Positions 35,027-44,234 of a DNA stretch of 64,000 nt are shown here, one piece after another. The notes beneath the pieces are model-generated. The model was not told where the DNA came from and ran no database searches. It saw only the letters and a list, made by a program, of their open reading frames with translations. Origin of the DNA: Pontibacter sp. E15-1 (GTDB lineage: Bacteria > Bacteroidota > Bacteroidia > Cytophagales > Hymenobacteraceae); assembly GCF_022601975.1 (NCBI RefSeq), contig NZ_JAKVIR010000007.1, forward strand, positions 128,899 to 192,898. The letters are read 5' to 3'. Within the stretch, counting starts at the first letter, position 1. Each line of letters starts with the position of its first letter. A program made the translations under genes and the position numbers.

Positions 35027-36940
35027 TTACGGTTTTGGCTGTTCGGGTAGTGTTGGAACAGGCGCTTCGATCGGGCTGTTGAGCCAGGCAGCGCGGAGCG
35101 CCAACGCGTCGGGTGTGGCGTCGGGGTCAGGCCGGAGCATGTGCAGGGCCTGACCATCCAGGGCGGTGGCATTGCCCCTCAGCTTTTTCTTTTTCAGTTT
35201 GCCGTTTCCATTGGGGCGCGCCACGGTAATGGTTATCTTATCGCCCGGCTGCATCTGCTGCAACTCCTCCAAAAGCAGCTCGCGGATGTTGAGCGGCGTA
35301 ATGGCAGTGCCGTTCAGGTCCAGCAGCTGGTCGCCCGTCTGGAAGCCCATCTGCTGCCCGAATTTGTCCATGCCTTCCGTGTCGGCTACCGTTATTTTTT
35401 CTGTGTCCGGGTCGTAGCCGGGCACAAAGCCACCGTATGAAATGACGCGTTGCGTGGCCGTGGGCTCGTAGCGGATACCCACCTTCCGGAACGTCTCCTC
35501 CAGGGGCAGGGGGTTGCTGCCCTCCACATACTTGCTGAAAAACTCCCGTACTTCGGGGTATGTGATCGCGGCGATTTTGTCGAACAGCTCCTCGTCTTTA
35601 AAAGAGTTTTGCTTGCCATACGTTTTGGAGAGGTCCAGCATCAGGTTGCGCAGGCCATACGCGCCGCCCGACAAGTCGCGCAGCGTAATGTCCAGCACCA
35701 GCCCGATCAAGGCGCCTTTCTGGTATACATTGCCGTATTCCTTCTCATACTTGTCCAGCACCTGGGCGCTCATTTGGGTAAAGGGAAGCGTGTCGTTGTA
35801 ATAGCTTTTGGAGGAGATGATGTACTCCCGCAGCTTCTCGAGGTATTCGTCCAGGTCGTACAGCTTTTCGTAAGCCTGCACATGCGAGGCAAAGTACTCC
35901 GTCACGCCCTCGTAGAGCCACAGGTGCTCCGACATCTTGGGGTTGATGTAGTCGAAGTTGCCGATCTCCTCCGAGTGGATGCTCAGCGGCGTCACGATGT
36001 GGAAAAACTCGTGCGCGGCCACATCCCGGATGGTGCTGCTAAACTGGGCCTCGGGCATTTCCGGCAGAAAGTATACCGAGGAATACGAATGCTCCAGAGC
36101 GCCGTAAGCCCCGGTTTTGCCCACCCGCTCCGGCACATAAATGATAAAGGCGTATTTCTCGACGGGCAGCGTGCCCCCCAGATAGCTGCGCTGCGCCTCC
36201 AATATGCTTTTGACTGTGGCTGCCACAGGCTGCGAGGTGATGTTGCCCGTGGGTGAATATACCGACACCAGCACTTTTGTGTTGCCGAGGGTAATCACGG
36301 TGGTGTCCGGGCGGTTATACATCAGCGGGGAGTCGGCCAGCTCCATATAATTCGGCAAGACATAGCGGTCCGTGGAGTCGGTGGAGGAAGTGACCTGCAG
36401 GGCCGTGGAGCCGTAAAACCCCGGCGGCTTGGTGATGTTCAACTCATAGGGCAGCTGCTTCATCCCATCAAAGTAGCCCACAAACCCAAACGTGTTCAGC
36501 AGGAAGTTTCGGTTCTCCTCAATATTGGTGCCCCCAGGCTCAAATAGGGCGTCCTCTTTCTTTGGGGTGTCAAACGTGTCGTCCACCCAGTATGTGACCT
36601 TGTGCAGCGCCAGGGCGTTACTGATCTTCCAGCGGTTGGTGTCCAGTTGCTGCACCGGCAGCGGGTTGCCTTTCGCGTCGAGGGCCGTGAAGCTGGTGAC
36701 ATACTTACCAAAATCAGACACGGAGTAGGTGCCCGGCACAATCTTGGGCATGATGTATACCACCTCTTCCGTGCTGAGGGCGGGTGCCTGCAGCGTCACC
36801 TGCACCCTGTCGTTCCGCACCTTCGTCAGGTCTACTGTAAAGGTATATTTGGGGGAGGGGCTTTCCTGCTGGGCTGCGTGACCGGCAATGTATAGGTGAA
36901 GGCACAGGCCAAGCAGCAGGAGTTTTTTAAGGATTGTCAT
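35027..36940 (-). CDS. M61 glycyl-aminopeptidase-family metallopeptidase with PDZ domain
   Basis: The 637-residue protein starts at ATG 36940 to give the signal peptide MTILKKLLLLGLCLHLYIAGHA. An N-terminal beta-domain (residues about 30-230) precedes the zinc site AAHEFFHIVTP (HExxH) with the downstream glutamate in WLYEGVTEYFASH. A PDZ-like domain near residues 510-590 contains FQTGDQLLDLNGTAI. The C-terminal tail is Pro-rich. It is a periplasmic or secreted peptidase; the substrate is unknown. Confidence 0.9.
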   Translation of the reverse strand: MTILKKLLLLGLCLHLYIAGHAAQQESPSPKYTFTVDLTKVRNDRVQVTLQAPALSTEEVVYIMPKIVPGTYSVSDFGKYVTSFTALDAKGNPLPVQQLDTNRWKISNALALHKVTYWVDDTFDTPKKEDALFEPGGTNIEENRNFLLNTFGFVGYFDGMKQLPYELNITKPPGFYGSTALQVTSSTDSTDRYVLPNYMELADSPLMYNRPDTTVITLGNTKVLVSVYSPTGNITSQPVAATVKSILEAQRSYLGGTLPVEKYAFIIYVPERVGKTGAYGALEHSYSSVYFLPEMPEAQFSSTIRDVAAHEFFHIVTPLSIHSEEIGNFDYINPKMSEHLWLYEGVTEYFASHVQAYEKLYDLDEYLEKLREYIISSKSYYNDTLPFTQMSAQVLDKYEKEYGNVYQKGALIGLVLDITLRDLSGGAYGLRNLMLDLSKTYGKQNSFKDEELFDKIAAITYPEVREFFSKYVEGSNPLPLEETFRKVGIRYEPTATQRVISYGGFVPGYDPDTEKITVADTEGMDKFGQQMGFQTGDQLLDLNGTAITPLNIRELLLEELQQMQPGDKITITVARPNGNGKLKKKKLRGNATALDGQALHMLRPDPDATPDALALRAAWLNSPIEAPVPTLPEQPKP

Positions 36941-37176
36941 AAATCTATCTGTACTGATTCTGGAGTAATGCGGCAAATCTACAGCTATAACGCGATTTTA
37001 GAGCTACATGGGGTGCAGTCCTTCTTATTTTATAGACCTGACGTTACGCCAAAGAGCAGCGCCGTTTAAAAAGCCCCCTACCCCGAAGGCGGCAAAAGAA
37101 GGCATTGCGCAACAGCAGGTATAGAAATACACCCACGCAGGGTATACCTGTTCGATGGTTAAGGGCAAAGGAAGCG
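36941..37176. other. Intergenic stretch upstream of the M61 gene
   Basis: No gene is visible; it presumably holds the M61 promoter on the minus strand. A 24-bp hairpin follows at 37177-37230. Confidence 0.4.
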
Positions 37177-37230
37177 ACTGTATACAGCAATAGCTGACTT
37201 GCGGGTAAGTCAGCTATTGCTGTATACAGT
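37177..37230 (-). terminator. 24-bp perfect hairpin after the thioredoxin gene
   Basis: Arms 37177-37200 and 37207-37230 are exact reverse complements over 24 bp with a 6-nt loop; each arm contains CAGCAATAGCTGACTT or its complement. It starts 16 bp after the thioredoxin stop on the minus strand. It lacks a long T run, so it may protect the mRNA 3' end rather than terminate. Confidence 0.65.
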
Positions 37231-37245
37231 GGTATAAAGGGCGGA

Positions 37246-37554
37246 TCAGGCCAGCACTTTCTGCACGGCCTGCGACAGCACGTTGGCAGGCATTGCGCCC
37301 GACTGCCGCCATACCTGCTGGCCCTGCCGGAAGAGGATAAACGTCGGGACACCCTGCACCTTGAACTGGGCGGCCGCAGCCTGGTTGCTGTCGATGTTTA
37401 CCTTAATGACTTTCAGCTTGCCGTTATACTGGCTCGCCACCTGCTCCACAATCGGCGACATGGCCTTGCACGGCCCGCACCAGTCGGCGTAGAAATCTAC
37501 CAGCACAGGCATGCCGGGGCTGTTGATGAGTTCCTGGAATGATTTTTTAGGCAT
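37246..37554 (-). CDS. trxA: Thioredoxin
   Basis: The 102-residue protein starts at ATG 37554 (MPKKSFQELI); longer frames upstream are low-quality. The active site is FYADWCGPCKAM, with the cis-proline in VQGVPTFILFRQGQQV. It is a cytosolic dithiol-disulfide oxidoreductase. The gene is divergent from the signalling operon that starts at 37946. Confidence 0.93.
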   Translation of the reverse strand: MPKKSFQELINSPGMPVLVDFYADWCGPCKAMSPIVEQVASQYNGKLKVIKVNIDSNQAAAAQFKVQGVPTFILFRQGQQVWRQSGAMPANVLSQAVQKVLA

Positions 37555-37945
37555 AGCGTTTTCGTGTGTCTTATACTGCTGAATACGGCTCCCGCCTGCA
37601 ACGAGTTTATACCCATCCATCCTGGCACGTCTCGCACTTCGGCTTAAGCAGTGGTTTTGTGATGTTAATGGCACAAAACAGCGCAAGCCTGGGCGGCAGG
37701 TTCCATCCGGTGGCTTACAACTTACCCCTGAATATCCCGCAGAAGTGGCGCGGCGGGACATTGTAGCGCGGGCGTTGACTTCAACGTGAGTGAGTAAGCG
37801 CAAAATAGAGCCGTGATTTTTTAATTGTTCTAATATTAAACTTTAACTTTATTATATTTAGCCATTTACGATGCGACCTTCAAGGGATTAACTATATTTA
37901 TACTTAGTTTTATATATACTTATTGAAAAATATAAAAAATCTATC
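37555..37945. other. Divergent promoter region, AT-rich on the right
   Basis: No gene is visible. The right 150 bp are AT-rich (TTAATTG, TATATTTA and TATATATAC runs) and should carry the promoter of the four-gene operon; the left part should serve the thioredoxin gene. Confidence 0.45.
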
Positions 37946-38266
37946 ATGTTGAACTACAATGGTTCTGAGGGCGAGAGCATCTCCCTGGAAGAGGCAGCTT
38001 CCTATACTGCCAACTATCGAAATCAGCAAAGCCAGGACACTGGCACCGTAAGAGCGCACTTTTTTGGGCGCGAGATTCTGCAAAAGATCCTCGATCAGGA
38101 GGGCTGCGTGGGCATCCGGATGTATTATGGGCTGGATGATGCAGGAAACAAGCAACTCGTGCTGATCGGGGCAAACGCTGACGGCGAAGACCAGGAGGAA
38201 GGCACAGTTGCCGACAGATCGAAAGTTTGTCCGCCCGATTGTGTGGTGGGTCACCTGAATGGCTGA
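37946..38266 (+). CDS. Small conserved-looking protein with C-terminal CPPDC motif, first gene of signalling operon
   Basis: The 106-residue soluble protein has no signal peptide. It has an N-terminal helix (SLEEAASYTANYRNQQ), a middle alpha/beta part (HFFGREILQKILDQEGCVGIRMYYGLDDAGNKQLVLIG) and an end with Cys-Pro-Pro-Asp-Cys. The two cysteines plus Cys near residue 53 could bind metal or form a disulfide. Its TGA overlaps the next ATG by one base. I recall similar small proteins in other Cytophagales but no function. It could be a sensor or ligand for the downstream kinase. Confidence 0.75.
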   Translation: MLNYNGSEGESISLEEAASYTANYRNQQSQDTGTVRAHFFGREILQKILDQEGCVGIRMYYGLDDAGNKQLVLIGANADGEDQEEGTVADRSKVCPPDCVVGHLNG

Positions 38267-38934
38267 TGGACGTCTTCTTCGAGAAATATTATTTCTGGCT
38301 ATCTTACGCCACATCTATCAGCATTATACTGCCGCTGGTGGCAGGATTGTATTTCCGGAGAAAGGCAAAAAACACCAACGGTGTGTTCCGAAGCGTGTTT
38401 TTATACATTTTTTTCATTGCACTGGTGGAGGCAAGCGGCTGGTTGAGTGTGTTGTTTGAGACGGGCAGCAACGTGTGGATCTCGCATGTGTACGTGCCCA
38501 TTGAGGGTCTGCTGCTTGCCTCCATTTATTATATGCACATTAGGGATAAAAAAATCAGATGGGGGATCATCATCTCCGTTTTTGTTTTTTTATTGTTCTG
38601 CCTGGTAGATTCGCTTTTCCTGACCGGCGTGAAGCACATGAACGGTTACTCGAGAGTGGCCGAAAGCAGTCTGCTGATTGGGCTGGCAATTTTGTATCTG
38701 TACACGCTGTACAAAGACCTGAACTACGTGTACCTGGGGCGCGACCCCATGTTTGTGCTCAGTTGCGGCGTGATGATTTTTTTTGCCGGTACAGCCATGG
38801 CCTACGAAATGTTTGACGCTGCACTGGCAGAATCTGCGAACACAGCGCGCATATGTCTGTGCATTGTGTACGTGTTGAGCATCGCCTTTAACGTTGTTTT
38901 GGTGGAAGTCCAGCGAAAGGCACTGAGGGTATGA
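38266..38934 (+). CDS. Seven-helix integral membrane protein, second gene of signalling operon
   Basis: The 222-residue protein starts at ATG 38266 (TGATG overlap with the preceding stop). Hydrophobic helices lie near residues 10-27, 41-58, 67-85, 96-115, 128-146, 160-180 and 190-212, with few charged residues except short loops. No enzyme motif is visible. Its stop overlaps the kinase ATG by 4 bp (ATGA). The layout suggests a membrane sensor or transducer for the kinase. Confidence 0.8.
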   Translation: MDVFFEKYYFWLSYATSISIILPLVAGLYFRRKAKNTNGVFRSVFLYIFFIALVEASGWLSVLFETGSNVWISHVYVPIEGLLLASIYYMHIRDKKIRWGIIISVFVFLLFCLVDSLFLTGVKHMNGYSRVAESSLLIGLAILYLYTLYKDLNYVYLGRDPMFVLSCGVMIFFAGTAMAYEMFDAALAESANTARICLCIVYVLSIAFNVVLVEVQRKALRV

Positions 38935-39749
38935 GCAGCATCCTGCAGCCTCTGCTAATTATCACCCCGATCATCCTGCTGCTGGTGCTAGGAGTCATCC
39001 TGTTTGTGGTGCAGTACCAGAAACGCCTCCTGCAACATCAGGAACAGGTGCAAAAGCTACAGACCACCAGGCAGTACCAGCTACTGGAAACCACCATGCA
39101 GGCCCAGGAAAAGGAGCGCCGCCGGGTGGCCCGGGACCTGCACGATGAGGTGGGGTCCATGCTGTCGCTGGTGAAACTGAACCTCCACCAGCTAATGGCA
39201 AACCTGGGGGAGCCGGGCGATGACGTGCGCCGGTCGGAGCAGACGATCAAGCAGCTGCTGGACGAGGTGATCGGCAGCATCCGCCGCATCTCGCACGACC
39301 TGATGCCCGTGGTGCTGGACAAGCTGGGGCTGGTGCAGGGGCTCGAATCGCTCCGGAAGTCTGTGCCGGGCACTTCGGGGCTAACCGTAACACTGGCCTG
39401 CAACGATAAAGGCAAGCGCCTGAACTCAAGGCTAGAACTGATCCTGTACCGCGTGGTGCAGGAACTGCTGAACAACACGCTGAAGCATGCCCAGGCCAGC
39501 CGTGCAGAAATCGGGCTGCATTTCACGGAGCATGAGGTGCTGCTGTCTTTCTCAGACAATGGAATCGGGTTTGACTATGAGGCACAGCTGCAAAAGGCTG
39601 ATTATCAGGCAGGAGTTGGCCTTGTGAGCCTCCAAAGCCGTATAAACCTTCTGAATGGAAAAATGATAACCCAATCATCGGCCGGTGGGGGCACCCGGTT
39701 CGATATAAGCGTACCAACAACACAAGAAACCAACACATTAAGTCTATAG
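38931..39749 (+). CDS. NarL-type sensor histidine kinase (HisKA_3)
   Basis: The 272-residue kinase has a single N-terminal membrane helix (LLIITPIILLLVLGVILFVV), a short coiled coil, the HisKA_3 box RRRVARDLHDEVGS with His71, and a HATPase domain with NNTLKHAQAS, DNGIGFD and a GLVSLQSRI lid. It has almost no extracytoplasmic sensor, so it probably takes its signal from the seven-helix protein encoded just before. The ATG overlaps that gene by 4 bp. Confidence 0.9.
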   Translation: MSSILQPLLIITPIILLLVLGVILFVVQYQKRLLQHQEQVQKLQTTRQYQLLETTMQAQEKERRRVARDLHDEVGSMLSLVKLNLHQLMANLGEPGDDVRRSEQTIKQLLDEVIGSIRRISHDLMPVVLDKLGLVQGLESLRKSVPGTSGLTVTLACNDKGKRLNSRLELILYRVVQELLNNTLKHAQASRAEIGLHFTEHEVLLSFSDNGIGFDYEAQLQKADYQAGVGLVSLQSRINLLNGKMITQSSAGGGTRFDISVPTTQETNTLSL

Positions 39750-39751
39750 TT

Positions 39752-40168
39752 ATGGCGTATCAGGCACTTACTTTGGCTATTGCCGATGATCACAATCTGT
39801 TCCGGAAAGGGGTACTGGAGCTGTTCAAGGCTTTTCCGGAGATTACCTTAACAGCCGACGCCTGCAATGGCGCCGAATTGCTGGATAAAATTGAACACAG
39901 CCTGCCCGACGTGGTCATGCTGGATCTGGAAATGCCGGAGATGGACGGTTTCCAGACTTCGCGCTACCTGCTCTCTAAATATCCGCAGGTCAATATCCTG
40001 ATCATGTCCACGCACGGCGATGAGCCGCTGGTGGAGAGCCTGCTGGAAGAGGGGGTTAAGGGATACCTGCTGAAGGATTCGGAGCCGTCGGAGTTGCGGG
40101 ATGCGCTGCAGGCGCTGAAAGCCGGTGAGCACTACTTCTCGAAAGCCATCAAAATAGCGCAGACTTAA
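39752..40168 (+). CDS. Receiver-only response regulator (no output domain)
   Basis: The 138-residue protein is a full receiver domain of the NarL/FixJ type: acidic pair D12/D13, phospho-acceptor Asp58 in VVMLDLEMPEMDG, the STHGD switch segment and GYLLKDS with the conserved lysine. It stops where the LuxR-type DNA-binding domain would begin. The sequence after the stop does not encode a shifted helix-turn-helix, and a terminator follows, so the short form appears genuine. It begins 2 bp after the kinase stop. Confidence 0.9.
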   Translation: MAYQALTLAIADDHNLFRKGVLELFKAFPEITLTADACNGAELLDKIEHSLPDVVMLDLEMPEMDGFQTSRYLLSKYPQVNILIMSTHGDEPLVESLLEEGVKGYLLKDSEPSELRDALQALKAGEHYFSKAIKIAQT

Positions 40169-40222
40169 CTTTTTATCAGGAGAGCAATCCTAAAAATTGA
40201 TACAAGTATCTGGGCAGCTTGT

Positions 40223-40255
40223 CTGTGCTATGTGTTGCCTGGCCACATAGCACAG
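40223..40255 (+). terminator. Terminator of the signalling operon
   Basis: CTGTGCTATGTG (40223-40234) pairs with CACATAGCACAG (40244-40255), followed by GAGCTTTT. Confidence 0.75.
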
Positions 40256-40424
40256 GAGCTTTTGCGATCATACCAAACCCGTTAAGCAAGGCAACGTGCC
40301 AGCAGCGCGTCTCTCCACGCATTGGTCTCCGGCCAGTATCATACCTGCATTTCAAGCGAATACAACCGCAGCGACAGGCGGGGATAAACGTGGCTGCCCG
40401 TTGCCAAGGCGGCCTATCTCCCGC

Positions 40425-41888
40425 TTACTCTTTCCTCAGCTTCAGGATAAGGTCAGTCTTATACTGGTGCAGGCTAGCCTCCAGCCCGGCGGGGTAGTTG
40501 TGCGGGTTCATGTAGCGGCGAATGCTTTCGTGCAGCTGGTCTAACTGCGCTTTGGTGCGGGCCTTTATCGCGGGCAGTTCGGGCAAAGCGTATACCAACC
40601 GGCCCGCTTCGAAGATCGGTACCAGCAGCTCCGCATACCCTGTGCCGGGGGCGATGGTCTTGCGGCGGGTGCTGTCAAGCGGGTCCACTACCTGTAGTTG
40701 CTCCGGCAGGGCCTCCAGTTCGTTGTAAATCATGTCGGCCACAAACACATGCCCATCGTGGAAGCGGCGCACCTGCAGCATGCCCGGGGTTGAGGTTTTG
40801 GCCCGCTGCTCCGACAGCTTCACTTTATACTCCCACGCTCCGTTAGGCTGCCGGAGCGCAGCCAGCTTGTACACACCGCCCAGCGCAGGCTGGTCGAAGG
40901 CCGTGATCATCTTTGTGCCCACACCCCATACGTTTATTTTGGCACCCTCCTGCTTCAGGCTGGTGATGATGTGCTCATCCAGGTCGTTGCTGGCCACAAT
41001 GCTGGTGTCTGCAAAGCCCGCCGCGTCGAGCATTTTCCGGGCCTCTTTGCTGAGGTAGGTCAGGTCGCCGGAGTCGAGGCGGATACCCCCAAAGACAAAC
41101 CCGGACGGCTGCAACTCTTTCGCCACCCGGATCGCTTTTTCAATTCCCTCCAGCGTGTCGTAGGTATCCACCAAAAACACCGAGTCATGCGGAAACGCCT
41201 TGCCATAGGCCAGAAAGGCTTCCTCCTCGGTGGCAAAGGCCTGCACCCAGCTGTGGGCGTGGGTGCCTTTCACTGGAATGTTGTACAGCTGTCCGGCCAG
41301 CAGGTTTGACGTGGCGCTGGCTCCGCCGATATAGGCCGCCCGCGCAGCCGACAGGGCACCGTCGATGCCTTGCGCGCGTCGCATCCCAAACTCGATGACC
41401 TGGTCGCCTTTGGCTGCGTCGGTGATGCGCGCGGCTTTGGTGGCCACCAGCGTCTGGAAGTTAAGGATGGTGAGCAGCGGCGTTTCAATCAGCTGTGCCT
41501 GCATCAGGGGGCCCTGCACCCGCAGCAGTGGCTCCCCCGGAAACACAGCCGTGCCCTCGGGTATAGCGGCCACGGTGCACGAAAAACGCATCTCGCGCAG
41601 GTAGGTGATAAACTCCGGCGAGAACAGCGGCAGCCCCCCGTTTCCGTCCAGGCTGGCAAGGTAGGCAAGGTCCTCCTCCTGAAACTGCAATTGCTGCAGG
41701 TACTGCACTGCGTGTTCAAGGCCCGCCGCAATGGTATACCCCCCCTGAAAGGGATTTTTCCGGAAATACAGGTGGAAAACCGCTTCCTGGTCGGCCATGC
41801 CGTTTTTCCAGTAGCCATAGGCCATGGTCAGTTGGTAAAGGTCGGTGAGCAGGGACAGGGAGGTTGCGTAAACGTCTTTTAAAGCCAT
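40425..41888 (-). CDS. pncB: Nicotinate phosphoribosyltransferase
   Basis: The 487-residue enzyme makes nicotinate mononucleotide from nicotinate and PRPP in NAD salvage (Preiss-Handler pathway). LLTDLYQLTMAYGYWKNG is the N-terminal substrate segment; FGMRRAQGIDGALSAARAAYIGGASATSN and RLDSGDLTYLSKEARKML-type segments (read in parts) mark the family, with FPHDSVFLVDTYDTLEG as the PRPP site. The start is ATG 41888. It is divergent from the DUF gene at 42046. Confidence 0.93.
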   Translation of the reverse strand: MALKDVYATSLSLLTDLYQLTMAYGYWKNGMADQEAVFHLYFRKNPFQGGYTIAAGLEHAVQYLQQLQFQEEDLAYLASLDGNGGLPLFSPEFITYLREMRFSCTVAAIPEGTAVFPGEPLLRVQGPLMQAQLIETPLLTILNFQTLVATKAARITDAAKGDQVIEFGMRRAQGIDGALSAARAAYIGGASATSNLLAGQLYNIPVKGTHAHSWVQAFATEEEAFLAYGKAFPHDSVFLVDTYDTLEGIEKAIRVAKELQPSGFVFGGIRLDSGDLTYLSKEARKMLDAAGFADTSIVASNDLDEHIITSLKQEGAKINVWGVGTKMITAFDQPALGGVYKLAALRQPNGAWEYKVKLSEQRAKTSTPGMLQVRRFHDGHVFVADMIYNELEALPEQLQVVDPLDSTRRKTIAPGTGYAELLVPIFEAGRLVYALPELPAIKARTKAQLDQLHESIRRYMNPHNYPAGLEASLHQYKTDLILKLRKE

Positions 41889-42045
41889 GCCCGAAATTTA
41901 GGCATTACCCGACAGAAAACTTCACAAAAGCCCAAAAGGAGTTTTACAGCGGGCAGGATTGTGCTTTCGCATGGGGGTTAGTGCCGTTCCTCAAATCTGC
42001 CGTCAAAAGTCTTGCGTCTTAGTCCGCGCGTCTGCAACTTTGGGC

Positions 42046-43104
42046 ATGCAGACACGACAGTTTATACCCTTCGCCGAGGTGAAAAACCACAGAGCCATTG
42101 TAGTAGACAGCACCCACGCCAACGGGGTGATGCTGTCGCACTGGAGAGGCGCGCCTACCCCCGCCGCGATACAGGACGACACCAGCGCGGCCATCGTGCT
42201 GCATGCCCTGCGGCAGGGGATGCCTGAGCTGGAGCTGCCCTATGTGTCGGCGAACCATTTCGACATTGACGGCTTTGTAGGGGTATGGGCGCTGCTGCAC
42301 CAGGTGCTGGCGCTGGAAAATGAAGAACTGTTGCGGCAAATGGCCCTTATCGGCGATTTCAGGGAACTGGACCTGAACCACCCGCTGGCAGGCGAGGCCC
42401 TGAAACTGGTCTGCTGGATAAACGCGCGGGAGCGGGAGCTGTTTTACAAGCCTTTTGCCGCCGACGAGGCCGAGGAGAAGGAAGCGGCGCAGTGCGTGCA
42501 GAAATTCCGGTATTTCCTGCGGGAGTTTGGCCGCGTGCTCCAAGACCCGGACTGGGAAAAGGGGGTATGGGAAGAGGAGGTGGCCAGCGTGCTGCTGGGC
42601 TACCGCGACATGTTCAAACCCGAAACCCGTCTGACCCGATTCCCGGAGTTGGGCCTGATCGTGGTGGAGACTCCGCACCCGGTCCATTACTACGCCCTCT
42701 TCAGCCGGACGCAGGGCTTCGACATGGTGCTGGCCTGCTACAGCGAGAACCGGTATGAGCTGGAGTATAAGTACACCACCTGGGTAGACCTGGCCACGCG
42801 GCCCACGCTGCCGCGTCTGACAATGGCCCCGCTGGCTGAGCGCCTGAACCAGCTGGAAACGTCGGGAAGGCGATGGACCTATGATGCCGTGACAGAAACA
42901 GGCCCCCTGCTGCGCCTCGACGGCGACATGCTGACCCGTACCGAGGCCTTTGACAACCCGAGCGAGCGGGTGATCCATACCTCCTCCATACCTGCGGATC
43001 AGCTAAAAGCGGAAGTGGTGCGCCATTATACCCAGGCATACCGTGCCATTCAGCCAAAGTACAACTGGACCTGGCAGGAGGTGAAAGCGCTGCAGGCAGA
43101 TTAG
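42046..43104 (+). CDS. Conserved protein of unknown function (possibly DUF6687)
   Basis: The 352-residue cytosolic protein starts at ATG 42046 (MQTRQFIPFAEV); frames further upstream are unlikely. The conserved stretches are VVDSTHANGVMLSHWRG, YVSANHFDIDGFVGVWALL and ETPHPVHYYALFSRTQGFD. The His/Asp-rich NHFDIDG motif resembles a metal or phosphate site, but no known catalytic pattern is certain. The DUF6687 label is from memory and unverified. It ends in KYNWTWQEVKAL. A hydrolase-type role is only a guess. Confidence 0.6.
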   Translation: MQTRQFIPFAEVKNHRAIVVDSTHANGVMLSHWRGAPTPAAIQDDTSAAIVLHALRQGMPELELPYVSANHFDIDGFVGVWALLHQVLALENEELLRQMALIGDFRELDLNHPLAGEALKLVCWINARERELFYKPFAADEAEEKEAAQCVQKFRYFLREFGRVLQDPDWEKGVWEEEVASVLLGYRDMFKPETRLTRFPELGLIVVETPHPVHYYALFSRTQGFDMVLACYSENRYELEYKYTTWVDLATRPTLPRLTMAPLAERLNQLETSGRRWTYDAVTETGPLLRLDGDMLTRTEAFDNPSERVIHTSSIPADQLKAEVVRHYTQAYRAIQPKYNWTWQEVKALQAD

Positions 43105-43312
43105 CAAGGGGTATAGGTTATGTTATTGTTCCACGCGGACGGGCATCATCTCCCAAAATATCAGTTATGTAACTTATTTTGTCATGAATCAGGATTTATA
43201 GGCGGTTGAGGCAGGAATTCGATGTTATCTTTCTATTAAATCTGATTCTACCCGTATACATCTGAAAATAGTGATATACTCACATGCTAATTCAAACAAC
43301 GCAACCTAACAT

Positions 43313-44176
43313 ATGGAAAAGATTTTATGTCCTACTGACTTCTCGCGCACATCGGCGAAGGCGGTAGACTATGCTGTGTACATTGCGCAGCACGCGGGGG
43401 CGCACCTGTCGATTGTGCATGTCATACACCTGCCTATCGTGGACACCTCCGAGACAGCTTTGGTGGCAAGCGAACTGCTGGGGGAGCAGATGCGCAGCGC
43501 CGCCGAAAAACTCAAGGGCCTGTGCCAGCACATCGAGGCAAAGTACGGGGCCAACCGTGACGGCGGCTTTACCTGCGACTACATTCTGAAAGAGGCCCTG
43601 CTCACCGACCTGACAACCGAACTGACCGCACACCAGGGGTATGACCTGATCGTGATGGGCACTACCGGGCTGGACAACACCATGGAGGAACTGCTGATCG
43701 GGAGCAACACCGAGGCTGTGATTGAGGAGGCCAAGTGCCCCGTACTCTCCATACCGGCCACGGCCCCGGAACCCAAGCTCGACAAGATCATCTATGCCTC
43801 TGCATACAGCCAGGAAGACCGGTATGCTTTGAAGCAGGTAATTCAGCTGGGGAGCTACTTTGGTTCGCACATCGATGTGGTGCATGTAGTAAAGCCCAAG
43901 GAAGCGAGCAGCTCGCAGGTGGCAGAGCACTTCTGGAACGAGCTGCAGCAGCTGTTTCCGGGGGTACCGCTCAGCTTCCACGAAATCCCCAGCAAGCACC
44001 GGGATGAGGCCCTGCACGCGTACTTCAAAAAGGCGGAAGGGGAGGTGCTCGCCGTGGTGCGCAGAAAGAAAGGCTTTCTCAAGGAGCTTTTTTCGCAGAG
44101 CCTGGCGGAGCGGCTCACCTACCAGGCCAGGCTGCCCCTGCTCGTGCTGCAGGGAGAAAAGGACCAGACAACATAA
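43313..44176 (+). CDS. Tandem universal stress protein
   Basis: The 287-residue protein is two fused UspA domains. The first opens with KILCPTDFSRTSAKAVDYAV and ends with the nucleotide-binding GTTGLDNTMEELLIGSNTEAVIEEAKCPVLSIP. The second opens with KIIYASAYSQEDRYALKQV and ends QSLAERLTYQARLPLLVL but lacks the G-x2-G-x9-G(S/T) loop, so only the first is likely to bind ATP. It is probably a cytosolic stress protein. A bidirectional hairpin terminator begins 2 bp after the stop. Confidence 0.92.
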   Translation: MEKILCPTDFSRTSAKAVDYAVYIAQHAGAHLSIVHVIHLPIVDTSETALVASELLGEQMRSAAEKLKGLCQHIEAKYGANRDGGFTCDYILKEALLTDLTTELTAHQGYDLIVMGTTGLDNTMEELLIGSNTEAVIEEAKCPVLSIPATAPEPKLDKIIYASAYSQEDRYALKQVIQLGSYFGSHIDVVHVVKPKEASSSQVAEHFWNELQQLFPGVPLSFHEIPSKHRDEALHAYFKKAEGEVLAVVRRKKGFLKELFSQSLAERLTYQARLPLLVLQGEKDQTT

Positions 44177-44177
44177 G

Positions 44178-44232
44178 GCGTACCAAAAGAAAGGCCTCTG
44201 CTACGAAAGCAGAGGCCTTTCTTTTGGTACGC
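44178..44232. terminator. 25-bp perfect bidirectional terminator
   Basis: Arms 44178-44202 and 44208-44232 are exact reverse complements over 25 bp with a 5-nt loop; the stem contains AAAGGCCTCTGCT. It fills the whole gap between two convergent stop codons. Confidence 0.85.
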
Positions 44233-44234
44233 TG

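Noticed and set aside
40169..40424. Possible lost LuxR helix-turn-helix after the receiver-only regulator
   Set aside because: No frame downstream encodes a LuxR-like helix-turn-helix, and a terminator begins 55 bp after the stop, so a recent frameshift is unlikely.
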